DNA from: Yamagishiella unicocca
Taxonomy: Eukaryota; Chlorophyta; Chlorophyceae; Chlamydomonadales; Volvocaceae
Direction of reading: 5' to 3'
NCBI GenBank assembly: GCA_003116995.1
Contig: BDSL01000006.1
Span: 1,702,501-1,766,500 of the forward strand
DNA: 64,000 nt
Positions 25,050 to 36,900 of the stretch are shown piece by piece; the first letter of the stretch is position 1, and every line of letters begins with the position of its first letter. The notes below the pieces were generated by a model. It had not been told where the DNA came from. It was given only the letters and a program-made list of their open reading frames with translations, and ran no database searches. The position numbers and the translations under genes are program-made.

Positions 25050-26367
25050 CTGAGGCGGAGGGGGAATGCCAAGCAGGTGGGGGATTGGCACGCTGGGGGC
25101 GGAGCACCTGCGCCGCCCGTTGGGTGCCCCGTGGGCGCAAAACACGCGTGTCGGGAGCCGGGCAGGTGGTCTGTGGGGTTTCGTACACACGCACGTGCGC
25201 GTGTGTGTCCGTACTACTACCTGTCCATACTACCTGTCAGTACGCATCATAACTCTCTCACGCCTTGGCATCTGATTGGTTCAGCTCGCTTTTCTCGAAA
25301 GACGAAACCCTCGTCGCGTTGCGACAGATGACCTGTATGTATACATGTATATGTAGTAGTAGTTGTAGCTGGGTGCATTCAAGCAGGAGGTGCAACTGAG
25401 TGGGCGCAGCGTGTTCAAAACTCGCCGCGGTGTGCGCATCATAGCGGGCGTGCATAACATCTGCGGATTGCGGCGCCGGCAGCTCCGTGTGCTGATGTAT
25501 ACATACGTCGTATGGGGGCCGCCTATGCGGTATGAAGCTTGAGCGAGCGAGCTCGCTGCTGCCGACGCACCTGGGGTTTCGCTTGAATTGATTTGGTCAA
25601 GATTGCGACTGGGAGATTTCCGCGGTATGGAATGGCGTGGTACGGTGTATGGTGTGGTATGGTAAGTGTACGGAAAGTATCGCTGAACGCTCCGGGACGC
25701 TTTTCTCGTTGCCGGCTTCGTCATGCCCTCGTGCGCAATACCGCCCGGGACAGCACCGCCTATGTGCTGACGTCGTTTCCGCGCCCAGTATGCGGTGTGA
25801 GCGTGTTGATGTATGTGGCGCGGGCACTTGTAGGGTCAAAGCGACCAGCAGCAGCACTATCCAGCTAGCGTGGTTGTGCAGCCCTTTGGAGGTTGTCGCT
25901 GGCATGTTTGTTTTCGTTGAGCACTTTCTGGTGATTAATATATTATGTTGCGACGGAAGTCGACGGCCGACGGTTGTCGTGCCGTCTTTTTATTCGTCCA
26001 GGTCAACACCGCGTCATAGCGGGCTTCCCAGGCGCGATGCTGACTCAACACGCAGCCATACGCATTACATTGCTGCTAAAACAACAAAAGTGCATTTTCT
26101 TGTTGCTTGAGCAAAGCGGCCCCTGTGGCCTGTTAGCGTACTACCGGTACTTGCGTGGAGGGTGTGATGATGCTATCGGATACGACGGAAGGGATTTCTC
26201 GTGTGCCGCTACCAGCCCGCTTCGATTGGCGGAACGTGAGGCAGAGCCACGTTGTTTTACGCCGCCGGCAATGCGGACACATTATTGGAGCGGGTAAAGT
26301 CGCAATGTGCGTGTCTTTTGCTTTCGTATCGCGGGCATTTGCGTGCGTTCCCCTAGGACGCGGCATC

Positions 26368-26633
26368 ATCGCTTCCTGGCGGCTGTGAGCGCGCTGGAAA
26401 TGTCAAGTGTTTCCGTTGCAAGTGGGTGGGAGGTCTCGCGACGCGGCGGTTGTTAGTTGCCGGTTGTGCTCGCGTGCGCGCCGTGAGCTCCGACGAAAGC
26501 GTGATCGCTTCCTGGCGGCTGTGAACTCGCTGGGAATATTAATGTCTCCGTTTAAGTGGGAGGTCTCGCGACGCGGCGGTTGTTAGTTGCCGGTTGTGCT
26601 CGCGTGTGCGCCGTGAGCTCCGACGAAAGCGTG
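26368..26633. repeat. 136-bp tandem duplication
   Basis: Two copies, starting at 26368 and 26504. They share ATCGCTTCCTGGCGGCTGTG at the start and a long nearly identical second half running from GGGAGGTCTCGCGACGCGG to CGACGAAAGCGTG. The middle of the unit has diverged by small indels. Confidence 0.9.
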
Positions 26634-26699
26634 CAAGACGGCGCGGATATGTTACATATTTCGGGATGCCTTAAATGTTGTCCGTTGCACCAGAACCCT

Positions 26700-26800
26700 G
26701 AAGTGTAGTGCGCATGCATGCAGTAGTAACTGTCAGTCAGTGGGCCCCAGACCATAGGGTAGAGCCGTCGGGCGCATCGCCTGACACTGGAAGAGTCGCA
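26700..26800 (-). mobile_element. Non-LTR retrotransposon 3' end (copy 1)
   Basis: Read on the minus strand, it carries the shared family word: AGTGTCAGGCGATGCGCCCG, then CTACCCTATGGTCTGGGGCC, then a degenerate tail. The tail is diverged compared with other copies, so this is an older insertion. The 5' limit is unclear. Confidence 0.6.
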
Positions 26801-27929
26801 GGAATGTGCTCGATTGCAGGACCGGTCTATATATCTTAAGAGCCCATCAACTGTTCCAGCAGGTGTGTTGCCCAAATGCCCTGTAAAGCAAACGCCCTCT
26901 CCCAGCCTCTTAGTCATCGTATCCCGTGAGACGCTCCAGGTTCGTTCGGCTGCACTTTGTTCCGTTCGACCAGGGGACCGGCAATCCCATCGGGCATGGA
27001 CCACCCAACAGCATTTGCGTTTCACGTGCTCACTGGGTCCAGATCCCTCAGCTATGTTCATTGCCTACCCAAGGAATGTGGTTGGCGCCGTTGACTGCGA
27101 AGAGAAATAGGTGTTTATTTTCCAAGCGTGAAGCGCGGTGTTCGACGGATTTCGCGATACCCCAACAACGCGCAACTGCCGGCCAGTCCCTCACCGATGT
27201 GTGCACGTGCACCCCGCAAGCTCCGACCACACGCGTGCGAGGCGGCGCTGCTGATACCGATCTGCTTAAAAAATACAATTCGGGGCCCCCTATTTGTTGT
27301 CCGTTGCGCCCAAACCCCCAAATGCCTTGTGTGTACATGTGCTCGACAGCACGAACGCTGACGCATACCCTTTCCTTTCATGCAGGATAACCTTACGAGC
27401 CCTATCAATTATTCTAGCACAATTGCTGCACTAACCGTAAAGCTGACGCCCTGAACGCCTACGTGATCCACGCCCCCGCGCCTCCGCATCCTGCTATGCA
27501 TGCCCGCACCCGCCCACTGCTGGCAGGAACAGGGTTTCCAGGCATTCCGACGGCTCCTTCCAGTCGGCTGGTGCAGTGTAGTATGATGACGACGACAAAT
27601 ACATATGCAGGGCGACGCAAAGCCTACGATTGCCTACCCGCGCGGAGTGGCGCCAAAACCAACATGTATGCATGTATGACCGTACGGATGCGCCGTTGCC
27701 TCAGTAGGCACGCACGTACGCTCTTGGATCTGCAACCGGAGCGCTTAAACCCTAAACCCTGCAGTACGCGCTTACGACACTGCTGCGCCGCAGCCCCAGC
27801 CCCGCTCGTGCCCCTCCCTATCGCCCGACCGTCCCCCCACTAAATGGTCTGGTAACAGTTACTACTACATACAAATCGCATGCTATCCCTGCGCGCGCCC
27901 CATGGGCGCATGCATAGGGCCCAAACCGT

Positions 27930-30900
27930 TCACACGTCATCCACCCAAATGGACCCCACCTCGTACGCCCCCACGCTGGTGAACTCCGTGCTGCAGCCGA
28001 AAGTCACCAGCTCCACACCAGCGGCCGCCGCGCCTCCGAAACCATACGTCGGCGGCGGAGACCCGATGGTCGGGTCGTAGTGGTGGTGGTGGTGATGTTG
28101 GGAAGCCGGCGCGCTGCCTCGGTAGACTCGCGTCGTCAGCACCTCGCCGTCCCCGGTGAACACCTCCAGGCACGAGTAGTCCAGGAACACGCGTAGGGAC
28201 AGAGGGCTGCCTGCTGGGGGAGGCCGCTGCAGGCGGCCACCGACCCGCCTTGCGCCGGGAGCTGCCAGGCTGTAGGTCAGCGTGGCCGGGTCCATGGCCT
28301 CGAACACCACCTCCAGCACGCCGCTGTCCCAGTGGTATAGCAGTGCCGCCGCGCCCTCCGCGCCGCCGCGCCAGCTGTGCAGCAGGACGCCGCTGCAGCG
28401 GCTGCCAACACCCGCAAGCCCTGCGCCCGTGGCCGCGCCCACCGCGTCCGTCATCCCCATGCCCGCCCCCGTCCTCGGCTGCGGCAGCGGCAACATGGAC
28501 AGTTCGAGCTCCAGGTGGTGGCCGCTGCTCAGCGGCACGGGTAGGGTGGAGCTGGGCTCCAGCAGCAGCCCCTCAACGAGCCACTCGCTGCCTGGCAGCT
28601 GCACGTCGGAAGGAGGGTAGGTGGAAGGGTGGGAGGGTGGGTGAGTAGGTTTCATGATGCGCATAAGCAGACGGAAACGATGACATAATTACGGTACGGC
28701 CCTTCGCGACGCAGAACGGGGAGGGTTGAGAGCGCAGGCTCCCGAAGTAGCGAACCAACGACTCGCAATCTACCAGTGTGACGGGCCGTGCAGGTGTGGC
28801 GCTACAAGCCATACAGAGCGGTCGCCGCTGATGTGACCCCCGCCAGCCAAGCGCCAAGTGCAGCGGACATGGACAGCAACGGCCTCGACTCCAACAATTG
28901 TGAGGGCATATGGGGAGGATATCCCCTCGCAATCCACGCCTCCCTACCACACGCTAGGGTCACGCCCAGCGTAACCTACTATTCAAATATCACTATTGCT
29001 ACAGCGACGGTCTCGGCTCTCACCCTCAGCTTCGAAATCTCTGGCGGCGGCCGCTGCACCAAGTGCACGGCCTGCTTGGCGCCTCCGTCCACACCTGGTC
29101 CCTGGTGGCGGGCCGCCGCCTGCTCGTCTACCTGCGCCACCGAGTCCCAGAATGAACCACCAGCGAACGGGTTGTGAACGGAAGTGCAGGCGCCTTTTCC
29201 TGCCAAGTTTTGGAATCCCGTTAGCAGAGGCGAGATCTAGCTTAGTGGCTTTGCTGTCCCGATTGGCCTCCTACGTCACCACATGCGCCCGCACAGCTCT
29301 ACCTGTTTGCTCACGTACCTCGAGGAACAGTAGCCGTGGCATGGACAGGCAGCCGGCGTAGTCGTACGTGCCCACCTTGCGCGGCTTCTCTTGCAGCCAG
29401 CCCCACAGCACAGCGCGGCCCTGCGCGCACACAAGGAGCAACACGCCACGCGGTGCAGCGCACCTCAAAAGGGATGGGTGGAGCGCCTCGCGGCAGAGGA
29501 ATCAACGGCCCGCGGGCTTTGTGTTTGCGCGGTTGCATCGCACCCCACCTCCAGCTCGCTATCGGAGACCCCCATCCAAGTACCCGTGCTCTCCTCTTCC
29601 TCCTCCTCCTCCTCCTCCTCCTCCTCTCCCCCGGCACTGTTATAATCACCATGCTGCCATGACTTGCGCCGCCTCACCTCCGGGTCCATCAGCGTGTTAG
29701 GGGCGTAGAAGATGTCTCCCAGGTCCAGAGGAAAGGGCCCCAGCGCCTCGGCCAAGTCGAAGGCGGAGCCCTTGCTGTCGTACGAACCCAGGTAGTACAC
29801 TGCCATGCTGTTGCAGTCGTCAGGGCACACACAGAAAAACGTCTGGTGGCGCTGCCAGGAGAAGGAAGACGAGGCGACGGCGCCATCCGGCGCGGCCTCG
29901 GGTATTTGGGGCCGCAAGGAGGCGGCAGCGCCGGTGGGGAGCTTCTGCTCCGGCAGACCGGCGGTGTGTACGACGGTCTGGCCGGCGGCCGCCGCGGGGC
30001 CGCCCGTCAGCAGAGCCGCAACCGCGCCAACTGGGCTTCGGGGCCCTACTGGGCTGGCCGCCGACCCGTGGGTCAGTGCATGGCTGTCCGCGGCGTCGCC
30101 ACGCAGCAGCTGCGGGCTGCGCGGCGGGGCGGTTAATGTGCGCCGCCACCGCTGCTGCTGCTGCCACTCGACGCCGCCTGTGATTGGCGACAACCGGCCG
30201 GCCGTAGGGGTTCCAGGACGGCGCGCGGAGGGCGGCCTGGGGGCCTGCGTCGTCCAGTCGGGGCGGGGGACAACGGGTCAACAACGGGTCAACAGCGGGT
30301 CAACAGCGGGTCAACAGCGGGTCAATAGCGGGTGCTGACTCGCGGGGCCCAAACACCGGTCATACGAAGGGTCCTTTGAGGGTACGGCACTGAAGAGGGC
30401 GGCCGGAGGGGTGAGATCTGGGCCGGGGAACCAGCACTTGCTTACCGGCGGCGACGGCGCGTGCGGCACCGCATGCAGCGACGGCAGATGCCACCTCGTC
30501 GGGGAGCGCAGCGGGCTGAGCGGGGCCTGCGGCAGCGCCGGCACTGACCGCCGCGGTGACAGCGCCACCCCCGCCGCTGCAGCTACGGGCGGCAGCCAAA
30601 TGCCCCCGAGACCCTCCGCCGCCGCCGCTGCGGCATCCGTGTCGATTGCGGTCGCCCAGGCGACACCGTCGGCGGGTAGGTCAGCTGCTGCGGTAGGCAG
30701 CAGCTTAATTGGGGGCCGGGGCGAGGCTGGGGACGGCATGATGATGTTCATCATCAGCTCGTGCTGGCGCTGCTGCATGGCGGCAGGGGACATGCGCCCT
30801 AGCTTGCCATCGGGGACCGGCGACCCCGGAGCGAAGCGGGTTGCGTCCAGTGGCGGAGACCCAGCCAGCGCGGGAGAGGGCGCCAGCGGTAGCAGCGGCA

Positions 30901-33512
30901 GCGGTGGGGGGGGCAGTCGCGGCAGCTGCATCATGACGGGGCACTCCCAGATGACGCCGGTGTCGCCTTGGCCGCGGCAGAGCTCCCCTGTGTACGACCA
31001 GGCGCCTGGGAGGTGGGGGCGCCGAGGAGCCGAGGAAACAGTTGGACACGACTGGGGGGTGGGGATAGCGTAGGACCGCGTGCCTTGCGAACGCGTGCCT
31101 TGTGGCCAAATGCAACTGCTTGATTCTTCAAGGAGGGCGGGGTGGCAGAGGCGGCCAGGGAGCGGCCAGGGATCGAGGAGCGGCCAGGGATCCAAGGAGG
31201 CCGCGAAAGAGGAAAGGCAAGGCTCTGGAGCGATTCCCAGAAGGCGTGACGAATTACGAAATCGTAGTAGTTACCAATACGGGCAATCCTACCCGATTAA
31301 TTTGGCCACCGGCCATACACAGCATGGCACGCCTGCACTGGGCAGCACTGGGCCCGGACCCGCTGATCCAGCCAGCCAGCCAGCCAGCCACCCACCTCCC
31401 CGCAGAGCCGGCGCCTTATACACCAGCGCTGTCCCGCCGCGTTCCTTCACGCCCGCTCCCACCATCACCGTCCTGAGCGCAGTGGCGGCATCCGAACATG
31501 GGTCGGGTGGATTTAGGCGCCGTACATGCGTGCCTGTGCCGTGCTGTACGGAGGTATTAAGATGAAAAGCTTATGTTCAGCGCAGAGGCGTACAGAGGAA
31601 TGTTGGTCACACATACCCAAATGCAGTGTGCTAATGGGTGTCGCAGGGCAAAGGAGGCAACTTGCCCAACGTGGTAGAGGTTGCCTTTCGGCGTGTATGT
31701 ACAATTATGCTGAAAGGTGTGACCTTTTGCAGCAGCCGTCCGATCCTCGCTCCGACGGCACTGACGGCCCCTGGCCTCCGGGTGCCCAAGCCCTGCCAGC
31801 AGTTTTTTCCCTCCACGTTTCCATAATCGCCTTCCCCGCCGCCCCGCCCCCGACCTCCCATACCAGCAGTCTTGGCCATCCTTGCCCGGGCGGCCGATGA
31901 CGTAGGGGTCGCGCCAGGCGGTGAGGTTCATGTTGGGCGGTGGCAGTGAGATGAACGGTACGTCGTCCTTGGTCCAGAAGGTTAGCTTGGGGTCGGCTGC
32001 GGGGTTGGGGAGGGTGGACGTTGCGTTGAGGGTTGGATGATGGGTCGCGACTCGGGAGGCGTGGCAACGGATACAACAAACGGGATATGTAAGTCGCAGA
32101 GCCACCCCAGCGGGCGTAACGCTCACCACATTTCCCACTGTTGATGATCGCCTGACACCACTGCTGCAAGCGTCCCCAACTTCACCTTCGTGTCTCCCCG
32201 CCATACATCCACCCACGCACCCCGTCCGCCCGCCACGCCGCACCTGGGTCCCCGAAGGCCAGGCACTGCGTCTCTATGCAGGCGGTGCCCAGGTCGCACT
32301 CGGGAGGCGGCAGCGGACCGCACGTGTCGCTGGAGCGGAGTCGCACGCCTGGCGGGTACCGAGTACACCGATGAAGAAAACAATTTAAGGCGAAAACGAT
32401 AAAAACATAAGGGACTGAGTGGCGAGGATGTGGGTGTGTGGCGGGGCGCTATGTAGGTGTCACCTCCCATAGGTAGTGGTAACTTGTTACAGAGCGCTCC
32501 AGACCAAAAGGCAGAGTTGCCGGGCGCACCACCGGACACTGAAGGAGACGAAAGGGACAGAAACCCAGCCGCACCGCACCAACGGCAAAGCAGCAGCCAG
32601 CACCCCATGCATGGAGAGCCGTTACATGCGATTGTTGGTTGTTATCAAGCCAGTACCGGTATCTGGGTTGTCGTCAAAACGTTACCAATAATTTGGATTG
32701 TCGTAACAGACGTTGTAGGTAATTTGGGTTGGCATCAAAACATTAACGGCCGATCTGGGTTGTTGTTAAACGAGGACGCAGTATCGAAGGTGGGCCGCGC
32801 GTTCCGTTCCTCCGCACTGCCCAAGCTCACCAGTATACAGGATGGTCGGCACACCGTCCTCGTTCAGCGTAGCGCAGCCGCTGAAGCAGCCGTCCCCATC
32901 GAATCCCCCAAACGTCGGCGCAAGCGCGGGAGGCAGGTGCTGCCAGGTGATGAGATCGCGCGAGACGGCGTGGCCCCACAGCAGTCCCCAAGACCACTGG
33001 CACCCCGTCTCCACATACTGATAGAACCTGTAAAGAGCGCGTGCGTGCGTCTTATAAGTTAGGCGTTATCCCTAATGAAAGGACAACGCACGTGAAGAAA
33101 GGGTATTCCAAAATGATTACTCGGCTGCATCCTGCGGGCATCACTGTGCGCGCTGGGGCTGTGCACGCGGACGGATTTTTGGTGTGCGTTCTATAAGGAA
33201 GGCAACCGTCCAGGCGCGACGGCGGCCGCCCCTTTCACGGGCCCGCGGTCAGCGTCGTAGTGAGTCTGCCTGGACGCACGCTGCGCACACCCACATGTGA
33301 TAGTATCCCTTGTAGTAAAGCGGTCCATTTGGATCTGCAATGAGGTTGGACAATGCAGGCGTGTTCATATCCAGCGCGGCTGACACGGGCACCAAGCCGT
33401 CTAGAAGCTCGTCCATTTTAGGCACTTCGCGATGGGCAAGCAACTTACCGTTTATCCAACCTTTCGGAGGGGCAATATGGAAGCGAGGCTTGGGCTCATG
33501 TGGGGCGGCCAT
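27930..33512 (-). CDS. GH32 beta-fructofuranosidase (invertase-like), copy A
   Basis: Predicted to hydrolyse the fructosyl bond of sucrose or fructans. Minus-strand exons: 33512-33449, 33334-33295, 33027-32831, 32348-32244, 31996-31864, 31472-31396, 31005-30446, about 30109-29678, 29420-29319, 29131-29024 and 28598-27930 (about 828 residues). Catalytic motifs are all present: [17 protein letters not shown], whose nucleophile Asp codon is split by intron 1; WRDPYVIGR (transition-state Asp); and WECP (acid/base Glu). The C-terminal exon carries the beta-sandwich module ([17 protein letters not shown]). An in-frame stop lies just upstream of the ATG, and no signal or transit peptide is visible, which suggests a cytosolic enzyme unless an upstream exon was missed. 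Exon 7 has about 140 extra Ala/Pro-rich residues after WECP. The acceptor of exon 8 is the least certain junction. Divergent paralogue of the gene at 33929. Confidence 0.9.
30268..30335. repeat. 11-12-bp tandem repeat in invertase A intron
   Basis: Six copies of a unit reading (A)ACAGCGGGTCA or ACGGGTCA variants lie in the intron between exons 7 and 8 of invertase A. Confidence 0.85.
32464..32610 (-). mobile_element. Non-LTR retrotransposon 3' end (copy 2) in invertase A intron
   Basis: Lies in intron 3 of invertase A (32349-32830) and in the same orientation as the gene. On the minus strand it reads as a diverged version of the family end. It shares the AGCAGCAGCCAGCACCCC word (plus strand, near 32590) with the longer copy at 36048. 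The tail is degenerate. Confidence 0.65.
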
Positions 33513-33928
33513 GTTAGCTTAAGCGTTGCAAGAGCGCAGCAAAAGGCGGCTCGTCGAAATTGGGGCTGTGTTGACCTTGGACGGTTTTTTAAGGCAACCC
33601 ACTAGTTGGCAGCTGTTTTGGTTTGTCTCAGCCTGTTTAGTGGACCTTGACGTTGCTGTGTCAGCGGAAGTTGCCGGCCGCCACTTTCCGACACCTGTCG
33701 CTTAATTAATAATGACGCCAGACCTTGTAAAACACCCGGGATCACGTTACAGGGTACATACGCCCCTGATGAGCTCTGACCCAGAAAAGGGGTGCGATGT
33801 AGAGCAGACCTTGTGCGCTAGTACGGCACCGCTGGATCGAGTATTTCGCGCCAATAAAAACTTTGCATCGCATGCATGCTGGTGACCTCACGCATCCGTA
33901 CTCCATGCAGAACATGCAAAACTCAAAC
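33513..33928. promoter_or_regulatory. Bidirectional spacer between the two invertase genes
   Basis: About 416 bases separate the two divergent start codons, so both promoters must lie here or overlap the first exons. It contains an AT-rich CTTAATTAATAATGACG patch at about 33703-33718. No named algal promoter element was identified. The arrangement would allow co-regulation of the pair, which is inference only. Confidence 0.5.
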
Positions 33929-36900
33929 ATGGTTCTCTCCCATATTCGCTCTTGTTCTCGCCCCTCGGTCATGCACATCGGCGGCGTGAGGAGCTGCGGT
34001 CGCCTTCCGGCGGTTCCGGTGTGGTCATAGTTTTGCTTGTAGCCTAGTGAACGTCGCGCGCAACTGTCTACCTTCCGAACACCCTCTGTTTTTCTGTACT
34101 TTTCAATCGCAGCAGCGGCCGGTTGCTCGCCGTGCTGTGCGTGCTGTCGCGACAGGAATGACGACCAGCGCGTCACAGTTGTCAACGCTTATAGTTCCCA
34201 CAGTTGTGCGCCAAGATCGGCCAGCCTTCCACATCGCCCCACCAAAAGGATGGTTGAACGGTGAGCACATGGGAGTGTCTCTGAGCTGTTCCATGCGAAA
34301 TGCGACTGACATCTCCCGGCCCGCAGACCCAAATGGACCACTCTACTATAAGGGATATTACCACATGTAAGTTCTAATCTTCAGGCTACGCACGAATTTC
34401 CACAGATTGAGAGAGCCGCGAGCTGCGCGCGACGCAAGTTGGTATGCGCAACGCACAATTTGACCCCTTTGCTGACTCATTCTGTCAACACAGGTTCTAC
34501 CAGCACATTCCAGAGGGTTGCACCTGGTCGTTTGGCCTGGTGTGGGGGCACGCTGTGTCGACCGACCTTGTCCGGTGGGAGCACCTTCCGCTCGCTATAG
34601 TGCCGACTCCAGGAGGCTTGGACGCTGATGGCTGCTTTAGCGGCTGCGCGACGCTGGGCGAAGATGGCATTCCAACCATTCTTTACACGTGGGTGTCGGA
34701 AGACCATGGCGGGTGGTCCAAGTAGCCGAGGCATGCTGCCACATAACGGCAATTTTTTTAATGCTTGAAGGACGCATATAGAAGTTGAGCCCGCTCCTCT
34801 GCGTGGTGTTGCTCGCAGGGGCGTGAGGTTGCGCAACAACGAGCCATGCGGGCCTCTACCACCGCAGGAGTGCGACTTGCAGCTTCCTTTCATCGAGTCA
34901 CAGTGCGCTGCGCGCCCCGTCGATCCTGGTAAATAATCACTGCGAGAATGAAATGCGTTCTAAGTATAGGGGAGTTCTGCAGAAAACACACTCATGTTTC
35001 ACGCCATGCCTCATGCTTCTGTTCGTCGGACCACCTTGTACCCCGCAGAGGAAACAGCTTTCGTTTATGCTGCTTACTATCGCGCAGAGGACCCTAAGCT
35101 GACCTATTGGACCAAGATTGAGTACCCCTGGCTCTCGCTCCCTCCGCCAAGCATGGGACTGGGCGGCTGGCGGGATCCTTACATTCTTGGACGGCCAGGA
35201 CAGGATGGCCAAGACTGCTGGTCGCTTGTCATCGGCAGCGGTGTGAAGGACAACGGCGGCACCGTACTTGTCTATACGTCGCCAGATCTCCTTGACGGTG
35301 AGCTTTCAAGTATCCTGATGTTTTCACAATTGTTGTACATGTCTAGGTTTTATCTTCCAAATATCCTCCCCCTTGCGGGGGATATACCCACAAAGGGGAT
35401 CCTTTTATTCTCGACTCCTCGAAAGGAACGTTTGCCTACTAAACATGACATAATTTCCACACACAAAAGGTTTGAGCCAGCGGGTACATCGCCTTGACAC
35501 TGAGGGAGGCACAGGAGGAAGAGGGGACACAGGAAGCGCATGTAATAGTAACTATTAGTGGGCCCCAGACCAGAACGTAGAGCCATCGGGCGCATCACCT
35601 GACACTGAAAGAGACGCAGGAAAAAGAACAAACTAACAGACCGAGATATGGCAAACCACCGAAAATCCCGACCAAGGTACCAGAGAACAAACAGTGGCAT
35701 CAACCTTCAACCACCTAGGGGGAAGTAGCCTAAATGGCCACCATATACGCAGTATACAGGCCACTTCAAGCAGCCCCTCGATCAGAGTAAGTAGTAGAGC
35801 ATGTGTTGAGAAAAGTTATTATTGGGTTTAGATCCTCAAGCTTTTTTCCTCATAAACCTGGGGTCCCTGTAACCCTGTCCCACTGTCGACTGTTGTTGTT
35901 GTAACGGTTACAGTGGGTTCCAGACCAAGAGGTAGAACCATCGGGCGCATCGCCTGACACTGAACAAGACGGAGGAAACAAATACCGACATGCACCGAAA
36001 CAAAGGCAAACCACCAGAACACCAAGTTGACAGGCCGTAGGCATACAGAGCAGCAGCCAGCACCCCAGGGGGAATTTGCACTAGAGGCTCCCCTATCCGG
36101 AACTGGCCACCAACCAACCTAACAGCCCAGCACCCGACGAACCAGTGAAGCGCCGCAACGATGCAAACATCGGAACCCGCCACCTCTCATCCCATAAGGC
36201 ACGGACCCCTAGCAGGGCTCAACACGCCTATATAGCCAGAAAGTATGAAGCACGGGAAACCCCACTCCCCAAGACAACCCGAGCCGATCAGGAATCCACC
36301 AGTACCTCAGCCGGTCCCCCGCACACAAGGCGATTGGCGACAACCCGCAAGAAAGGATGCCGAGGCTCCACTGCATCCCAGCCTTTCTGGGGAAGCCCCA
36401 GCGCAGCAAAGCCCCTCAAAAGGGCCCAAAACTCCACCACCCCACGGCGAACGGCGCGATCCAGAAGACCACTACCCGGAGTAAGAGGGGGACCACCAGC
36501 CCCCGCCCTTTTCAAGGCCGCGGCCATAAAACGGCGCCCCACCTCCATGGCAGAAATAGCCGCCAGGACTACTACATCCCAGACGCAGGACTGTACCCCG
36601 ATAGGTGCTTGCACCAACCAAACTTGCGCCCGTGTCACCCCTGCACCGAGCTGGGTCTCGAGTTGGGCAGTCACTGCTTGAGCCACCGGGCAGAACCAAA
36701 AGTTTGTTGTTAGTTGTAACGGTTACAGTGGGTGCCAGTTTGTGTGGTTTACAACATGGACGCCTCCCTTAGAATGGCCTATGTCCAGCTGTATTCGTGA
36801 CCTTGCGCGGCATGGCCGAACAAAAGTAGACCGTTGCTCGAGCTCGCACTGTCATTGCACCGTGCATGGCCTCAGCGCGTGTTGCCCTTTATCGAACAGG

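Larger units (their letters stand above)
25050..27929. other. Intergenic region with duplications and a retroelement end
   Basis: Space between two convergent genes. At 26368-26633 a 136-base unit is duplicated in tandem (copies start ATCGCTTCCTGGCGGCTGTG). A retrotransposon 3' end lies at about 26700-26800. Two units of CCCTAAA, a plant-type telomere word, occur near 27749-27763, too few to mean anything alone. No gene was recognised. Confidence 0.6.

Noticed and set aside
27749..27763. Interstitial telomere repeat
   Set aside because: Only two CCCTAAA units, which is within chance in this much sequence.
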